From Tychonema litorale BBK16 (GTDB lineage Bacteria; Cyanobacteriota; Cyanobacteriia; Cyanobacteriales; Microcoleaceae), in assembly GCF_021648855.1 (NCBI RefSeq), contig NZ_JAKJHX010000003.1:9333-73332 (forward strand): DNA of 64,000 bases, given 5' to 3'. Positions within the stretch are counted from its first letter, which is position 1. Each line of letters opens with the position of its first letter. Under the pieces are notes generated by a model that saw only the letters and a program-made list of their open reading frames with translations, was not told where the DNA came from and made no database searches. The translations under genes and the position numbers were made by a program. Below, in pieces: positions 36,448 to 46,104 of the stretch.

Positions 36448-36511
36448 AGGACACGGCAGTGCCATTTCCCTACAAGAAATCGGGGTAGGGACACGGCAGT
36501 GCCGTGTCCTC
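36448..36511. repeat. Dispersed palindrome of the GGACACGGCAGTGCC family
   Basis: AGGACACGGCAGTGCC at 36448 and GGACACGGCAGTGCCGTGTCCT at the other end flank GTAGGG/CCCTAC arms, the same plan as 59120-59193. It lies upstream of the Uma2 gene at 35593-36387, between its start codon and the paralogue at 36550. Confidence 0.75.
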
Positions 36512-36549
36512 TATATCATGTATGAATGCAACCCGGTTTGATATTACTT

Positions 36550-37269
36550 CTATGGCAATTTTCCAAACTGCTCTCGATAACGTGCTAGCAAAGATTCGAG
36601 TTCAGCAGCACGCTGACTTTCCGATTGTGCACGTTGACTCTCCACTTCTGCGTGTTGTCGTTCCGCTTCAGCCCGTTGCCGTTCCGCTTTTAAAGCTGAA
36701 GTCAATTCATCCATAATCAATAATTTGTCTCCATTATCTTCACGATAAAACCCAATCAATTTTCCTTCTATTTCTAAACGCAGTTGCAATACTTCGCAAC
36801 GACTATCTGTAATTATTTGATATCCCTCTATCCCCAGTCGATATCCACGCAATTTTTCGGGAATCCATTCACCCTTCGGGTCAAATAACCAGTATTCCTG
36901 AACTTCTAATCTTTCATACAAATCTTTTTTAATCATTTTATCTTCTGACTGCGTATCTGGTGATGTTATTTCAAAAATCACTTTCGGCACTTGTCCTTCT
37001 TCCCAGATTTTATAATTATCTCTGCCACCCGGTTCTACGTCAAAAAGTACCATCACATCTGGTGCTACTCGAACTTTTGGGAAACCTTGAGCGTAGTATA
37101 AAAATTGATTTGCTAAAACAGTAGCTCGACGGTCTATGAGGTATTGTTTTAAGACAGATAAAGTGGTGAAAATTGCATCAAGATGGTCGTAAGTTTCTGC
37201 CACTGGTTCTCCATCAGCGCTAGGGTATACAATTTCAGTTTTTTTGAGGGTGGGAACGACTGTTGTCAT
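36550..37269 (-). CDS. Uma2 family protein, tandem paralogue
   Basis: 239 residues. Core motifs as in its neighbour: IVYPSADGEPVAETYDHL, VAPDVMVLFDVEPGGRDNYKIWEE and EYWLFDPKGEW. The C-terminal coiled coil is shorter (RAEAERQHAEVESQRAQSES). The start MTTVVPTLKKTE matches the neighbour, which supports the start chosen there. Transcribed in the same direction with a 162-base gap that contains a palindromic repeat. Confidence 0.84.
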   Translation of the reverse strand: MTTVVPTLKKTEIVYPSADGEPVAETYDHLDAIFTTLSVLKQYLIDRRATVLANQFLYYAQGFPKVRVAPDVMVLFDVEPGGRDNYKIWEEGQVPKVIFEITSPDTQSEDKMIKKDLYERLEVQEYWLFDPKGEWIPEKLRGYRLGIEGYQIITDSRCEVLQLRLEIEGKLIGFYREDNGDKLLIMDELTSALKAERQRAEAERQHAEVESQRAQSESQRAAELESLLARYREQFGKLP

Positions 37270-37422
37270 GTCGCGCGCTTCCTATGAGTTGTGCATTCAT
37301 TATAAACTTTTTTGCTCTAATTTGCTCCAATTAAGTATGCTCATTTAATCGATCGCACTATCGAACACCTGGAATATCCAGCATCGATTTTACTAACTTT
37401 TGTCCGATCGCACCCAACACCC

Positions 37423-38172
37423 TCAAACTCCATCAGGATCAATACCCTGACTTCTCAAATACGCTGCAAGTCGATCGCCCCGCAAACGTTCCTGTTCCGT
37501 TAGCAAACGTTCCTGTTCCACCCGTTCCGCACCCCACAACAACAAATTGCCATTCTCATCCCACCAGCGCAGCCAATAACCGCTTCTCTGGGATTTTTCG
37601 CCTTCCCAAACCCCCAGAAACAATCCCATTGATTCGATCGCATAACGGCCATGATCCGCCTCTTGCAGCTCATACTTTCCAGCCATCAATCTATATACTT
37701 CCAATCTTCCAGATTTTGGTTCAAAAACTGCATAAACCGGAACTTGCAAAATCTGCTCATAAAACCACCATTTCCCATAAGGATATGTTGGTTTTATCGA
37801 ATATTCAGCTTCACGATCGTCCGATAAAAACTCCATCACTACAGCCGGGAATTCCCCCTCCGCATTCGGACTATAACTGCGGCGAACTTCTCCTGTGGCT
37901 GCGGGCAACACAGAAGGAATATATACCCAATCCGGTGCTTTTACTACTGTTTTGTCATTGACTTTGGCACAGAGTCCAAAGTTGGAAGCGATCAGCATTT
38001 CTGCTATGATAAATCCTGCGAGTTCCAAAGCTTCTCGCAGGGCTGCGGCTAAAAGTGGTTGGTCGATGTTTTCCACTGGATCGTCCGGTAATTTAAAGTC
38101 ATCTGGTAACTTTTCCCAAATTACAGTATATTGGGTTTTGATTGCGATCGGCTTTGATAATGTTTGTGTCAT
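37423..38172 (-). CDS. Uma2 family protein with charged C-terminal helix
   Basis: 249 residues, a third Uma2 gene in a row and of a different subgroup. Landmarks: VKAPDWVYIPSVLPA (acidic), FPAVVMEFLSDDRE (acidic), GKWWFYEQILQVPVYAVFEPKSG and LGVWEGEKSQRSGYWLRWWDENGNLL. The C-terminus has an ERLLTEQERLRGDRLAAYL helix. It starts 54 bases after the MlaD-like gene's stop codon, so read-through is possible. Confidence 0.82.
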   Translation of the reverse strand: MTQTLSKPIAIKTQYTVIWEKLPDDFKLPDDPVENIDQPLLAAALREALELAGFIIAEMLIASNFGLCAKVNDKTVVKAPDWVYIPSVLPAATGEVRRSYSPNAEGEFPAVVMEFLSDDREAEYSIKPTYPYGKWWFYEQILQVPVYAVFEPKSGRLEVYRLMAGKYELQEADHGRYAIESMGLFLGVWEGEKSQRSGYWLRWWDENGNLLLWGAERVEQERLLTEQERLRGDRLAAYLRSQGIDPDGV

Positions 38173-38226
38173 AGGTTTAGTTTTCTTAAAAAAATGTTTG
38201 TCTCCTGTTTTTAATGATACAATAAT

Positions 38227-39729
38227 TTAAGGATTATTCCCGAAGTCAATAGGTTCGGATTTTTTTGTAGTTTCTGATGGCACAACAGGGAATTTTGGTT
38301 TGTTTGGTAAACTCAAAATTCTTGGTTTAGTAGATGGAATTACCGCCGTTGCAGTAGAATTAAAGTTGGCATTCAATTGATTAGAAAGTGGAGCCAATGT
38401 TTGAGCTACTTTCACCTGCTGTTGCAATTGTTCCGTAGAACTGAACAAGCCTCCTAATCCGTTGAATAACTTGCGAATGTTGTTACGAAAAGCTGGATCT
38501 CCTGTAACTTCATCTACATCGGCAGTGATTTTATGCACATTCTGAAGTGCGGCGCGTGCCGAGTCTAAAGTTTGTTGTAATAAGAGGAATGTTGCTGGAT
38601 TATTCACATTGCCAGATAAATCTCGCAAGTTAGCAGCAGCTTGGGCCGCATTTGCTGATAAAATTTCTAGATTAGTCAGTAATTGTCCTTGGTTAATTCG
38701 ATTAATAGTCGGACTCAAACTGCTGACAGTGACACGAATTTCTTGACTGGCTTGATTGAGATTATTCAGAGTTGAAACTAAACTTGATCGGTTGGTGGTG
38801 ACGAGGGAATTGAGTTCGTTGGCTGTTAAGGTAATTTGATTGGCGGCTTTAGTCACTGAGTTAGCTGAATTGATCGCAGCGGCAGATACTGCTTTTGTGG
38901 AACTGTCCGCCGTCTTTGCTACTTTAGACACATCGGCGGCTACTCCTGATATTTCTCCTTTCAGTGATTGATTTAAACTGCTAGCTTCTCCCTTCAGTGA
39001 TTGATTTAAACTGCCGACTTCTCCTTTGATTGACTGATTAAAACTTCCTAATTCTCCTTTGACAGATTGACTTAAATCGTTCACATCTCCTTTGACTGCT
39101 TGACTTAAAACTTTGATTTCTCCTTTGGCAGTTTGGGTTAAGCTAGATAAATCTTGAGTAAGTTTAGCTGCTCCTTTTGCTGTATTTGCTGTGTTTTCGG
39201 AAATCGATTTAATATTGTTGAATAGGGTGGGGTCTGTGTACAAGTTGGTTAGGCGGACTGTGGAGCGAATTAGTTCGTCGAGACTGACTCCAGCTTGACC
39301 TTTTAAGCGCGAATCTTTGCAGATGATTTCAGCCGGACAATTGGCACTCAAGGGATTGGCAGTAATTAATGATTCTGCTAAAATAGAGTTGGGTGTAATG
39401 TCGATGGATGCTTCGCCAATTAAACCGGATTTATTTGCTTCGATCGCGACATCGCGCGGCATGACTAAGTTACCAGGGGAAATTTCCAGGATCACGTCTA
39501 CCCCGTTGGAACCCGGTTTGAGGGCGGTAACTTTACCGACGTTAACTCCGCGATACCTGACGGGCGTGCCTATTTGCATCCCTTGGGCGGTGGAAAACTC
39601 TACGGCGAATTTGTAGGTGCGGTTGCCAATTTGTACGCCGCGTAACCAGAGGACTAAGCCTCCAAATAAGCCGATTCCTACTAAAATTAAAAATCCGACA
39701 GAACCTTCTCTTACAGTTCGCGATCGCAT
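38227..39729 (-). CDS. MlaD/MCE-domain protein, lipid transport periplasmic component
   Basis: 500 residues. One N-terminal membrane helix (about 11-31, FLILVGIGLFGGLVLWLRG), then an MCE domain (about 38-115: TYKFAVEFSTAQGMQIGTPVRYRGVNVGKV). MCE proteins bind lipid in the intermembrane space. A long Ser/Leu/Asn/Lys-rich helical region follows, with an 11-residue repeat near 215-260 (SLNQSLKGE units) suggesting coiled coil. AAGGAGG precedes the start. It belongs with the ABC ATPase at 40297-41079, but the two are separated by a four-helix-bundle gene. The MlaE-type permease is not in the window. In plants and cyanobacteria the system retrieves or imports lipids (TGD-like). Confidence 0.85.
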   Translation of the reverse strand: MRSRTVREGSVGFLILVGIGLFGGLVLWLRGVQIGNRTYKFAVEFSTAQGMQIGTPVRYRGVNVGKVTALKPGSNGVDVILEISPGNLVMPRDVAIEANKSGLIGEASIDITPNSILAESLITANPLSANCPAEIICKDSRLKGQAGVSLDELIRSTVRLTNLYTDPTLFNNIKSISENTANTAKGAAKLTQDLSSLTQTAKGEIKVLSQAVKGDVNDLSQSVKGELGSFNQSIKGEVGSLNQSLKGEASSLNQSLKGEISGVAADVSKVAKTADSSTKAVSAAAINSANSVTKAANQITLTANELNSLVTTNRSSLVSTLNNLNQASQEIRVTVSSLSPTINRINQGQLLTNLEILSANAAQAAANLRDLSGNVNNPATFLLLQQTLDSARAALQNVHKITADVDEVTGDPAFRNNIRKLFNGLGGLFSSTEQLQQQVKVAQTLAPLSNQLNANFNSTATAVIPSTKPRILSLPNKPKFPVVPSETTKKSEPIDFGNNP

Positions 39730-39738
39730 ATAGCCTCC

Positions 39739-39815
39739 TTAGTCATTAGTCATTAGTTATTAGTCATTAGTCATTAGTTATTAGTCATTAGTCATTAGTC
39801 ATTAGTCATTAGTTA
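39739..39815. repeat. TTAGTCA heptamer array
   Basis: About ten tandem heptamers (TTAGTCA, TTAGTTA) between mlaD-like and the four-helix-bundle gene; the array overlaps the 3' end of the latter. A similar array is on the other side of that gene. Confidence 0.9.
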
Positions 39816-40186
39816 TGATTTTTAGGGGATGACCCGATAGATTGTAGGTATGAGTTTAATTGAGGGGCTAAGTCATTAATGATTGTTGTGAATGTATCTA
39901 CTTGTTGAACAGTTAACAGTTTTCGAGTGTAAGCTCGTCTCAACCAATGTTGAGTTTCATATAAAGAACCTCTGGCGATCTTGACAAAACGTCTATTGTC
40001 TTGATAGCTGCCTCGTCCGACTCCTTCTGCTATGTTAGCACCAACGCTATCGGCTGAACGGACAATTTGTTGACCGATGGTATTTTTCGCAAATGAATCC
40101 CAGGTGTTGACAGTTGTCCATATTTCATCAGCTAGTCGTTCTGATAATTTATAAACTCGTAATTCCTGAAAACTTTTTGTTGCCAT
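39809..40186 (-). CDS. Four-helix bundle protein (23S rRNA IVS-type)
   Basis: 125 residues. FQELRVYKLSERLADEIW, VRSADSVGANIAEGVGRG and [20 protein letters not shown] are the hallmarks of the family once named after 23S rRNA intervening sequences. It forms a homopentamer-like helical bundle in solved relatives; its cellular role is not known. Here it interrupts the MlaD-ATPase gene pair and has heptamer arrays on both sides. About 60% similar by eye to the copy at 50835-51200, which is also flanked by arrays. Confidence 0.88.
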   Translation of the reverse strand: MATKSFQELRVYKLSERLADEIWTTVNTWDSFAKNTIGQQIVRSADSVGANIAEGVGRGSYQDNRRFVKIARGSLYETQHWLRRAYTRKLLTVQQVDTFTTIINDLAPQLNSYLQSIGSSPKNHN

Positions 40187-40225
40187 ATTAATCTCAACCT
40201 TATTTAATAACTAACAACAACAACA

Positions 40226-40296
40226 ACCAATGACTAACAACCAATAACCAATAACCAATGACTAATGACTAATGACTAATGACTAATAACCAATGA
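40226..40296. repeat. CCAATGA/CTAATGA heptamer array
   Basis: Ten or so heptamers (AACCAAT, GACTAAT) from about 40226 to the stop codon of the ABC ATPase gene. It is the complement-type partner of the array at 39739-39815, so the four-helix-bundle gene sits inside an inverted pair of arrays. Confidence 0.85.
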
Positions 40297-41079
40297 CTAT
40301 CCAATCACTTGAATCGGCCCCGTAACACTGCCGCTAAAAAATTGTTGAATTAATAAATTATCTGTCGTTGCAATATCATTGACTGTTCCCTCCCATTGCA
40401 CTTTGCCTTGATAGAGAAATACGATGCGATCGGCTGTGCGATGAATGGTACTTTGTTGGTGAGTAACGATCGCATAAGTGCTGCAAACACCCTGAGCCCT
40501 CTGCAAATCGCGGATTAAATCTTCAATTACCGTCGAAGCGATGGGATCTAAACCCGCCGTCGGTTCGTCATATAACAAAACCTCTGGATTATCCCTAGCG
40601 CGATCGGGATTTGCCATGATGGCGCGGGCAAAACTGACCCGCTTCCGCATTCCCCCAGACAACTGGGCCGGATAGCGATCGCCAATTTTCGGCAAACCCA
40701 CCATCTCCAACTTTTCCTCAACCAATTCTCGAATCCGGGTGCGCGACAGCTTAGAATGCTGGTAAAGTAAAAAACCAACATTCTCCTCCACCGTCAGCGA
40801 ATCAAACAAAGCCGCTTGCTGAAAAACCATCCCAATCCCGATCGGATCTGCCACGTCGTCCACCCATCCCATCCTGCGCTGTCCCTGAACAAAAACCTCA
40901 CCGGCATCTGGAACCAGCAAACCCGCAATGATCCGCAAAATCGTAGATTTCCCTGTCCCGGAAGGGCCAATAATTGCCAGGGCCTCTCCACGATAAATCT
41001 TCAGATCGACTCCATCAAGGATCGGACTCTGACCAAAGGACTTACTTATCCCCTTGAGTTCGATTAGAGGCTCAGTCAT
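40297..41079 (-). CDS. ABC transporter ATPase of a lipid (Mla/TGD3-type) system
   Basis: 260 residues. Walker A GPSGTGKST (38-46), signature LSGGMRKR, Walker B LLYDEPTAGLDP and the H-loop histidine in YAIVTHQQ are intact. The segment DPIGIGMVFQQAALFDSLTVEENV is typical of MlaF/TGD3. It powers lipid movement between membranes with a permease and an MCE protein; the MCE gene is 568 bases downstream, beyond the inserted four-helix gene. A short extra loop DRARDNPE before Walker B contains a HIP1-like GCGATCGGG and may be a HIP1-driven variant. Confidence 0.87.
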   Translation of the reverse strand: MTEPLIELKGISKSFGQSPILDGVDLKIYRGEALAIIGPSGTGKSTILRIIAGLLVPDAGEVFVQGQRRMGWVDDVADPIGIGMVFQQAALFDSLTVEENVGFLLYQHSKLSRTRIRELVEEKLEMVGLPKIGDRYPAQLSGGMRKRVSFARAIMANPDRARDNPEVLLYDEPTAGLDPIASTVIEDLIRDLQRAQGVCSTYAIVTHQQSTIHRTADRIVFLYQGKVQWEGTVNDIATTDNLLIQQFFSGSVTGPIQVIG

Positions 41080-41229
41080 AAGATGTGATTAAAATGTTGT
41101 CAGTTCTCACTCATCAGTCTAGCTAATGACTAATGACTAATAACTTAAATTGACTGTCAGAATCAAAACTCTTTTGTATTGTAAATTTGTCAGCTTGATC
41201 CCTTCCCATACCATTAAGACTAATTAACC

Positions 41230-42630
41230 ATGTCAATTAGTTCATTTCCCAAGGCCCTCCGTGTGTGGGCTAAAACCAGACAAGTTGTTGCCAAATCTAG
41301 AAATTCTTACCCTTTGTCTTTGCGGAATGGGCGAGTTCACCAGTGGTTTAAATGGTTGTCACCTGGACTATTGGTGAAACGTTGGCTACTAATCAGTGCA
41401 AGTGGAGTCGTACTTACCACTTTGGGTTTAGCGATTTGGACTGGGATGACTCCAATTTTCTTTTTCTTGCAATTGTTGAGAAATTTTTTGACTTGGATTG
41501 CGGAAGTTGTTCCCAATTACATATCAGGCCCCATAGTTATCGCCGCCGGGATTTTGCTGATTCTCTGGGGACAAACCCGCAGTTTGAACTCGATTACTCA
41601 AGTGCTGATGCCCGAAGGAAATGAGGAATTGGTCGATCGCCTCATCAATCACCGTAGACTACACCGTGGGCCGAAAATTGTGGCACTTGGTGGCGGTACA
41701 GGCCTCTCTAATTTGCTGAGAGGATTGAAGGATGATAGTGCCAAAATCACGGCTATTGTGACGGTGGCGGATGATGGAGGATCTTCGGGGAGACTGCGAC
41801 GGGAAATTGGGGTACCACCACCGGGGGATATTCGCAATTGTTTGGCTGCTTTGGCTGATGAGGAAAAGTTATTAACTGAGTTATTTCAATATCGTTTTCG
41901 GGCTGGTGATGGCTTGGTTGGTCATAGTTTTGGGAATTTGTTTTTGACAGCGATGAGTGATATTGCTGGAGATTTTGAACAGGCGATCGCAGCCAGTTCC
42001 AAGGTTTTAGCGGTCAGGGGGGAAGTGTTGCCAGCTACTCTGAGTGACGTTTCTTTGTGGGCTGAGTTGGCTGATGGTAGAAGGATTGAGGGGGAGTCCA
42101 GTATTACCAAAGCTAACGGTAAAATCCTCAAAATTGGCTGCAATCCTCCTAATCCTCCGGCTTTGCCGAGGGCTGTGGAAGCGATTATGGAAGCGGATTT
42201 TATTATTATTGGGCCGGGGAGTCTTTATACGAGTGTGATTCCAAATTTGTTGGTGCCGGAAATTGCCGATGCGATCGCCCGTAGCGAAGTTCCGCGGATT
42301 TATGTGTGCAATATTATGACTCAGCCGGGGGAAACTGACGGATATACGGTAGCAGATCATATTCGGGCGATCGATCGGGCTTGCGGGCGGCCACTATTTG
42401 ATGCTGTAGTAGTTCAAGGCAAAGTCCCTTCTGCAAAGGCTTTGATCGGTTATTCCCAGGATAATTCCTATCCTGTAATGCTCGATCGCGAGGCCGTAAC
42501 GCAATTGGGGCGACGAACTGTCATTGCTAATGTGATGGATGAAGATGAACATACGGGTTTAATTCGTCACAATTCTCAGAGATTAGCTGGGATGTTGCTG
42601 CGGTGGTACAGTCGCGCCCAAAACATTTAA
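41230..42630 (+). CDS. yvcK: YvcK/CofD-like gluconeogenesis factor (UPF0052)
   Basis: 466 residues. The nucleotide-sugar-binding [15 protein letters not shown] segment is near residue 150, followed by [33 protein letters not shown], which is diagnostic. The family binds UDP-sugars and affects cell-wall precursor flux and growth on gluconeogenic carbon. The first 110 residues carry two membrane segments (about 52-75 and 99-112), a cyanobacterial feature absent in Bacillus YvcK. It lies 96 bases before tsaE. Confidence 0.88.
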   Translation: MSISSFPKALRVWAKTRQVVAKSRNSYPLSLRNGRVHQWFKWLSPGLLVKRWLLISASGVVLTTLGLAIWTGMTPIFFFLQLLRNFLTWIAEVVPNYISGPIVIAAGILLILWGQTRSLNSITQVLMPEGNEELVDRLINHRRLHRGPKIVALGGGTGLSNLLRGLKDDSAKITAIVTVADDGGSSGRLRREIGVPPPGDIRNCLAALADEEKLLTELFQYRFRAGDGLVGHSFGNLFLTAMSDIAGDFEQAIAASSKVLAVRGEVLPATLSDVSLWAELADGRRIEGESSITKANGKILKIGCNPPNPPALPRAVEAIMEADFIIIGPGSLYTSVIPNLLVPEIADAIARSEVPRIYVCNIMTQPGETDGYTVADHIRAIDRACGRPLFDAVVVQGKVPSAKALIGYSQDNSYPVMLDREAVTQLGRRTVIANVMDEDEHTGLIRHNSQRLAGMLLRWYSRAQNI

Positions 42631-42659
42631 TTTTGTTAACAGTTGACCGTTGACTCATT

Positions 42660-42724
42660 TATTCCCAATTCCCAATCCCCAATTCCCAATCCCCAATTCC
42701 CAATTCCCAATCCCCAATTCCCAA
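42660..42724. repeat. TTCCCAA heptamer array
   Basis: Tandem TTCCCAA and TCCCCAA heptamers from just after yvcK to two bases before the tsaE start codon at 42726. The array occupies the place where the tsaE ribosome site should be. Confidence 0.9.
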
Positions 42725-42725
42725 A

Positions 42726-43202
42726 ATGATAATTGATCTTCCAGATGCTGAAGCTACGCACAAGTTTGGTATAACATTAGGGCGATCGCTCCCCGCTGGT
42801 ACTGTCATCTTATTACAAGGAGATTTGGGTGCTGGCAAAACTACTCTAGTTCAAGGCATCGCTGAAGGTTTAGAAATTCAAGACTCCATTGAAAGCCCTA
42901 CTTTCACCCTGATTAACGAGTATTTAGCAGGACGAATTCCACTGTATCATTTGGACTTGTATCGCTTAGAACCAGAGGAAGTAGAGGGTTTGCACCTAGA
43001 AAGTTATTGGGACGGATTAGAAATGGATTTGGGAATAGTGGCGATCGAATGGGCAGAAAGATTGCCATACAAACCAGATCATTATTTACAAATTTGTTTA
43101 AGTTATTATGATCATGGTCGGCAAATTGAATTGATTGGTGATTCCCAATTATTGGATTGGCTATTGCAGTCCACGATATCAATTCCGGTTATACCGGAAT
43201 GA
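42726..43202 (+). CDS. tsaE: tRNA threonylcarbamoyladenosine ATPase TsaE
   Basis: 158 residues. Walker [10 protein letters not shown] (32-40), the [10 protein letters not shown] switch-like segment and LYHLDLYRL are diagnostic. TsaE works with TsaB and TsaD to make t6A at position 37 of ANN-decoding tRNAs. The ATG at 42726 is immediately after a heptamer array, with no clear Shine-Dalgarno sequence, so translation may be coupled or leaderless-like. Confidence 0.9.
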   Translation: MIIDLPDAEATHKFGITLGRSLPAGTVILLQGDLGAGKTTLVQGIAEGLEIQDSIESPTFTLINEYLAGRIPLYHLDLYRLEPEEVEGLHLESYWDGLEMDLGIVAIEWAERLPYKPDHYLQICLSYYDHGRQIELIGDSQLLDWLLQSTISIPVIPE

Positions 43203-43204
43203 TA

Positions 43205-43483
43205 GAGGAGACGGCAGTGCCGTTTCCCTACCCAATACAATATTGTAGGGACACGACACTGTCCATTGGTGTCAACTTAAGGTCAAACCTAGTCAGAGAC
43301 TGTTGCTTGACTATTAAATCTAGATCCCCCCTAGCCCCCCTTAAGAAGGGGGGGACAAGAGTCTTTTCAAAGTCCCCCTTCTTAAGGGGGATTTAGGGGG
43401 ATCTAGACTTAGCTAAAAGCGAGAGATACCAAGCATTGCAGGCTTAAGTTGACACCTATGGACACTGTCGTGTCCTAATTTCG
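43205..43483. repeat. Dispersed palindrome interrupted by a 201-bp insertion
   Basis: The outer parts (43205-43261 and 43468-43483) begin GAGGAGACGGCAGTGCCGT and end CCTAATTTCG, the same ends as the intact 74-bp repeat at 59120-59193. Joining them with one CACTG copy gives GGACACGACA-C-TGTCGTGTCC, a perfect palindrome. So the family member existed first and was then split by the element at 43262-43462. Confidence 0.85.
43262..43462. mobile_element. 201-bp MITE-like element with 5-bp target duplication
   Basis: The ends are 20-bp terminal inverted repeats that match at 19 positions: TCCATTGGTGTCAACTTAAG at the left, and CTTAAGTTGACACCTATGGA at the right. CACTG flanks both ends (43257-43261 and 43463-43467). 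The centre holds a second inverted repeat (43319-43356 with 43372-43407) rich in CCCCCTTAAG. No open frame is inside, so a transposase would act in trans. The transposase family is not recognised; 5-bp duplications occur in several IS families. Confidence 0.85.
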
Positions 43484-43488
43484 GCCAC

Positions 43489-46104
43489 TTACTTGCTCAA
43501 CACACCTTCGGGAATTCCCAAAAGATCCTCAATCCGAGGCATATCTTCCAAAGCAATCACTCGCCCCTCATCCTCGAAACCAGCAATTTGATCGAAATTC
43601 AAATACCGATACAAATCATCAGCAAAAGGATTAATCTTCTTCGCTACAATCTCCATGTATTCTTGGACTGTGGGAATGCGACCCAACAACGAACAAACTG
43701 CTGCTAATTCGGCGGAACCGAGATAAACTTGCGCGTCTTTACCCATGCGGTTATTGAAGTTGCGAGTAGAAGTTGAAAATACCGTTGTGGCATCTTTAAC
43801 CCGTGCTTGATTTCCCATACAAAGACTGCAACCGGGCATTTCTGTGCGAGCTCCAGCAGCTCCAAAAATGCTGTAATAACCTTCTTCTTTGAGTTGCTGT
43901 TCGTCCATCCGAGTTGGTGGACAAATCCACAGGCGGGCTTTCACTTCCCCTGAACCTTCTAACACTTTCGCAGTGGCGCGGTAGTGACCGATATTTGTCA
44001 TGCAGGAACCGACAAATACTTCGTCAACCCGATCGCCCGCAACCTCACTTAACAACTTAACATTATCGGGGTCATTGGGTGCAGCCACGATCGGCTCTTT
44101 AATCTCATTCAAATCAATCTCCAGGATTTCGACATACTCAGCATCAGCATCAGCCTCCAGCAACACCGGATTTGCCAACCATTCCTCCATCTTCGCCACC
44201 CGACGCATCATCGTCCGCGCATCTGCATAGCCCCGCGCCATCATATTTTTCAGCAGCGCCACATTAGAGCGAATGTACTCAGAAACAGTCTCCACGCTGA
44301 GTTTAATGGTACAACCAGCACAAGAACGCTCGGCCGTGGCATCAGTCAATTCAAAAGCTTGCTCAACTTTCAAATCGGGCAAACCTTCAATTTCCATAAT
44401 CCGCCCAGAAAACACATTTTTCTTGTTCTGTTTCTCGACAGTTAGCAAACCTTTTTGAATTGCCACATAGGGAATCGCATTCACAACATCCCGCAATGTT
44501 ACTCCCGGCTGCAATTCACCTTTGAATCGAACTAAAATCGATTCTGGCATATCCAACGGCATGACACCTAGAGCAGCAGCAAATGCCACTAATCCCGAAC
44601 CCGCCGGAAAAGAAATTCCCAAGGGAAAACGAGTGTGAGAATCTCCACCAGTTCCTACTGTATCTGGCAATAACATCCGGTTTAGCCAGGAGTGAATAAT
44701 ACCATCTCCCGGATGCAAAGCTACGCCGCCTCGTTGAGCCATGAAATCGGGTAATTCATGGTGAGTTTTGACATCCACTGGTTTCGGATAAGCAGCAGTA
44801 TGACAGAAACTTTGGATTACCAAATCGGCGCTAAATCCTAAACAAGCTAGTTCTTTTAATTCGTCCCGTGTCATCGGGCCTGTGGTATCTTGGGAACCGA
44901 CTGTAGTCATTACTGGTTCGCAGGATGTACCGGGACGAACCCCAACTAAACCGCAAGCTTTACCGACCATTTTCTGCGCCAATGTAAAGCCTTTATGGGT
45001 ATCGACTGGGATGCTAGGACGGGTGAAAATAGTGCTGATTTCTAGTCCTAAAGCTTCACGGGTTTTGTCCGTTAAAGTACGTCCAATTAATAGGGGAATT
45101 CGGCCGCCGGCGCGAACTTCGTCTAATATTGTGTCTGGTTTGAGGGTGAAGGTGGAGATGATTTCTCCGGCTTCGTTGGTGATTTCACCTTTGTAGGGAT
45201 GGATGGTGATTACCATGCCGGTTTCCATTTTGGCGACATCGCATTCGATCGGCAATGCACCGGAATCTTCAGCCGTATTAAAGAAAATTGGGGCGATCGC
45301 ACTTCCTAGAATATAACCGCCGTTGCGCTTGTTCGGCACAAACGGAATATCATTGCCAATGTGCCACAGCACGGAATTAATCGCTGATTTCCGCGAGGAA
45401 CCGGTGCCGACAACATCGCCGACGTAGGCTACAGGATGACCTTTTTGCTTCAATTCGGCAATGGTTTGCAGAGCATCGGGCATTTTACTCTCCAGCATGG
45501 CCAAAGCGTGCAAGGGAATGTCGGGGCGCGTGGTAGCCTGGGGGGCCGGCGACAAATCGTCGGTATTCGTCTCTCCCGGCACTTTAAACACCGTTACGGT
45601 GATGGCTTCGGCTAGTTGCGGGCGACTGGTAAACCACTCGGCATTCACCCAAGAATCGATGACTTGTTTGGCGTAGGGATTGATATCGGACAAGTCGAGA
45701 ACATCGTGGAATGCGTCGAATACTAACAGGGTTTTGCTGAGGGCACGGGCTGCGGTGGCGGGAATGGCAATTTCGGCTGTGGGATTGAGCAAATCGATGA
45801 GAGAGTGGACATTGTAGCCGCCCATCATTGTCCCTAGCAGGTAGACTGCCCATTTGGGGCTGATTAGGGGACTCTGGATTTCTCCTTTGGCGATGCTGGT
45901 CAAAAATCCTGCTTTGACGTAGGCTGCTTGATCTACGCCTGGGGGTACGCGATCGCGCAATAATTCAACTAGGGTTTCTTCTTCGCCGACTGGGGGATTT
46001 TTGAGCAATTCGCAAAGTTCGGAGGTTTGCTGAGCATCTAGGGGCAGTGGGGGAATTCCCAAGGCAGCTCGTGAAGCTACGTGTTGGCGGTAAGATTCAA
46101 GCAT
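43489..46104 (-). CDS. acnB: Aconitate hydratase B (bifunctional, 2-methylisocitrate dehydratase)
   Basis: 871 residues, normal for AcnB. It isomerises citrate to isocitrate with a [4Fe-4S] cluster. The N-terminal HEAT-like domain precedes the swivelling domain here, as in AcnB ([16 protein letters not shown]). Cluster ligands are Cys in [10 protein letters not shown] and the pair in [11 protein letters not shown]. The active-site segment [17 protein letters not shown] and [19 protein letters not shown] are intact. Monocistronic, ends nearly at the palindromic repeat. Under iron stress such enzymes can bind mRNA; that is family knowledge. Confidence 0.95.
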   Translation of the reverse strand: MLESYRQHVASRAALGIPPLPLDAQQTSELCELLKNPPVGEEETLVELLRDRVPPGVDQAAYVKAGFLTSIAKGEIQSPLISPKWAVYLLGTMMGGYNVHSLIDLLNPTAEIAIPATAARALSKTLLVFDAFHDVLDLSDINPYAKQVIDSWVNAEWFTSRPQLAEAITVTVFKVPGETNTDDLSPAPQATTRPDIPLHALAMLESKMPDALQTIAELKQKGHPVAYVGDVVGTGSSRKSAINSVLWHIGNDIPFVPNKRNGGYILGSAIAPIFFNTAEDSGALPIECDVAKMETGMVITIHPYKGEITNEAGEIISTFTLKPDTILDEVRAGGRIPLLIGRTLTDKTREALGLEISTIFTRPSIPVDTHKGFTLAQKMVGKACGLVGVRPGTSCEPVMTTVGSQDTTGPMTRDELKELACLGFSADLVIQSFCHTAAYPKPVDVKTHHELPDFMAQRGGVALHPGDGIIHSWLNRMLLPDTVGTGGDSHTRFPLGISFPAGSGLVAFAAALGVMPLDMPESILVRFKGELQPGVTLRDVVNAIPYVAIQKGLLTVEKQNKKNVFSGRIMEIEGLPDLKVEQAFELTDATAERSCAGCTIKLSVETVSEYIRSNVALLKNMMARGYADARTMMRRVAKMEEWLANPVLLEADADAEYVEILEIDLNEIKEPIVAAPNDPDNVKLLSEVAGDRVDEVFVGSCMTNIGHYRATAKVLEGSGEVKARLWICPPTRMDEQQLKEEGYYSIFGAAGARTEMPGCSLCMGNQARVKDATTVFSTSTRNFNNRMGKDAQVYLGSAELAAVCSLLGRIPTVQEYMEIVAKKINPFADDLYRYLNFDQIAGFEDEGRVIALEDMPRIEDLLGIPEGVLSK

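Noticed and set aside
38227-39729. The 11-residue repeat in the MlaD-like protein as a recent DNA repeat
   Set aside because: The repeats differ in DNA and the region is plainly coiled coil, which is usual for MCE proteins; no sign of recent expansion.
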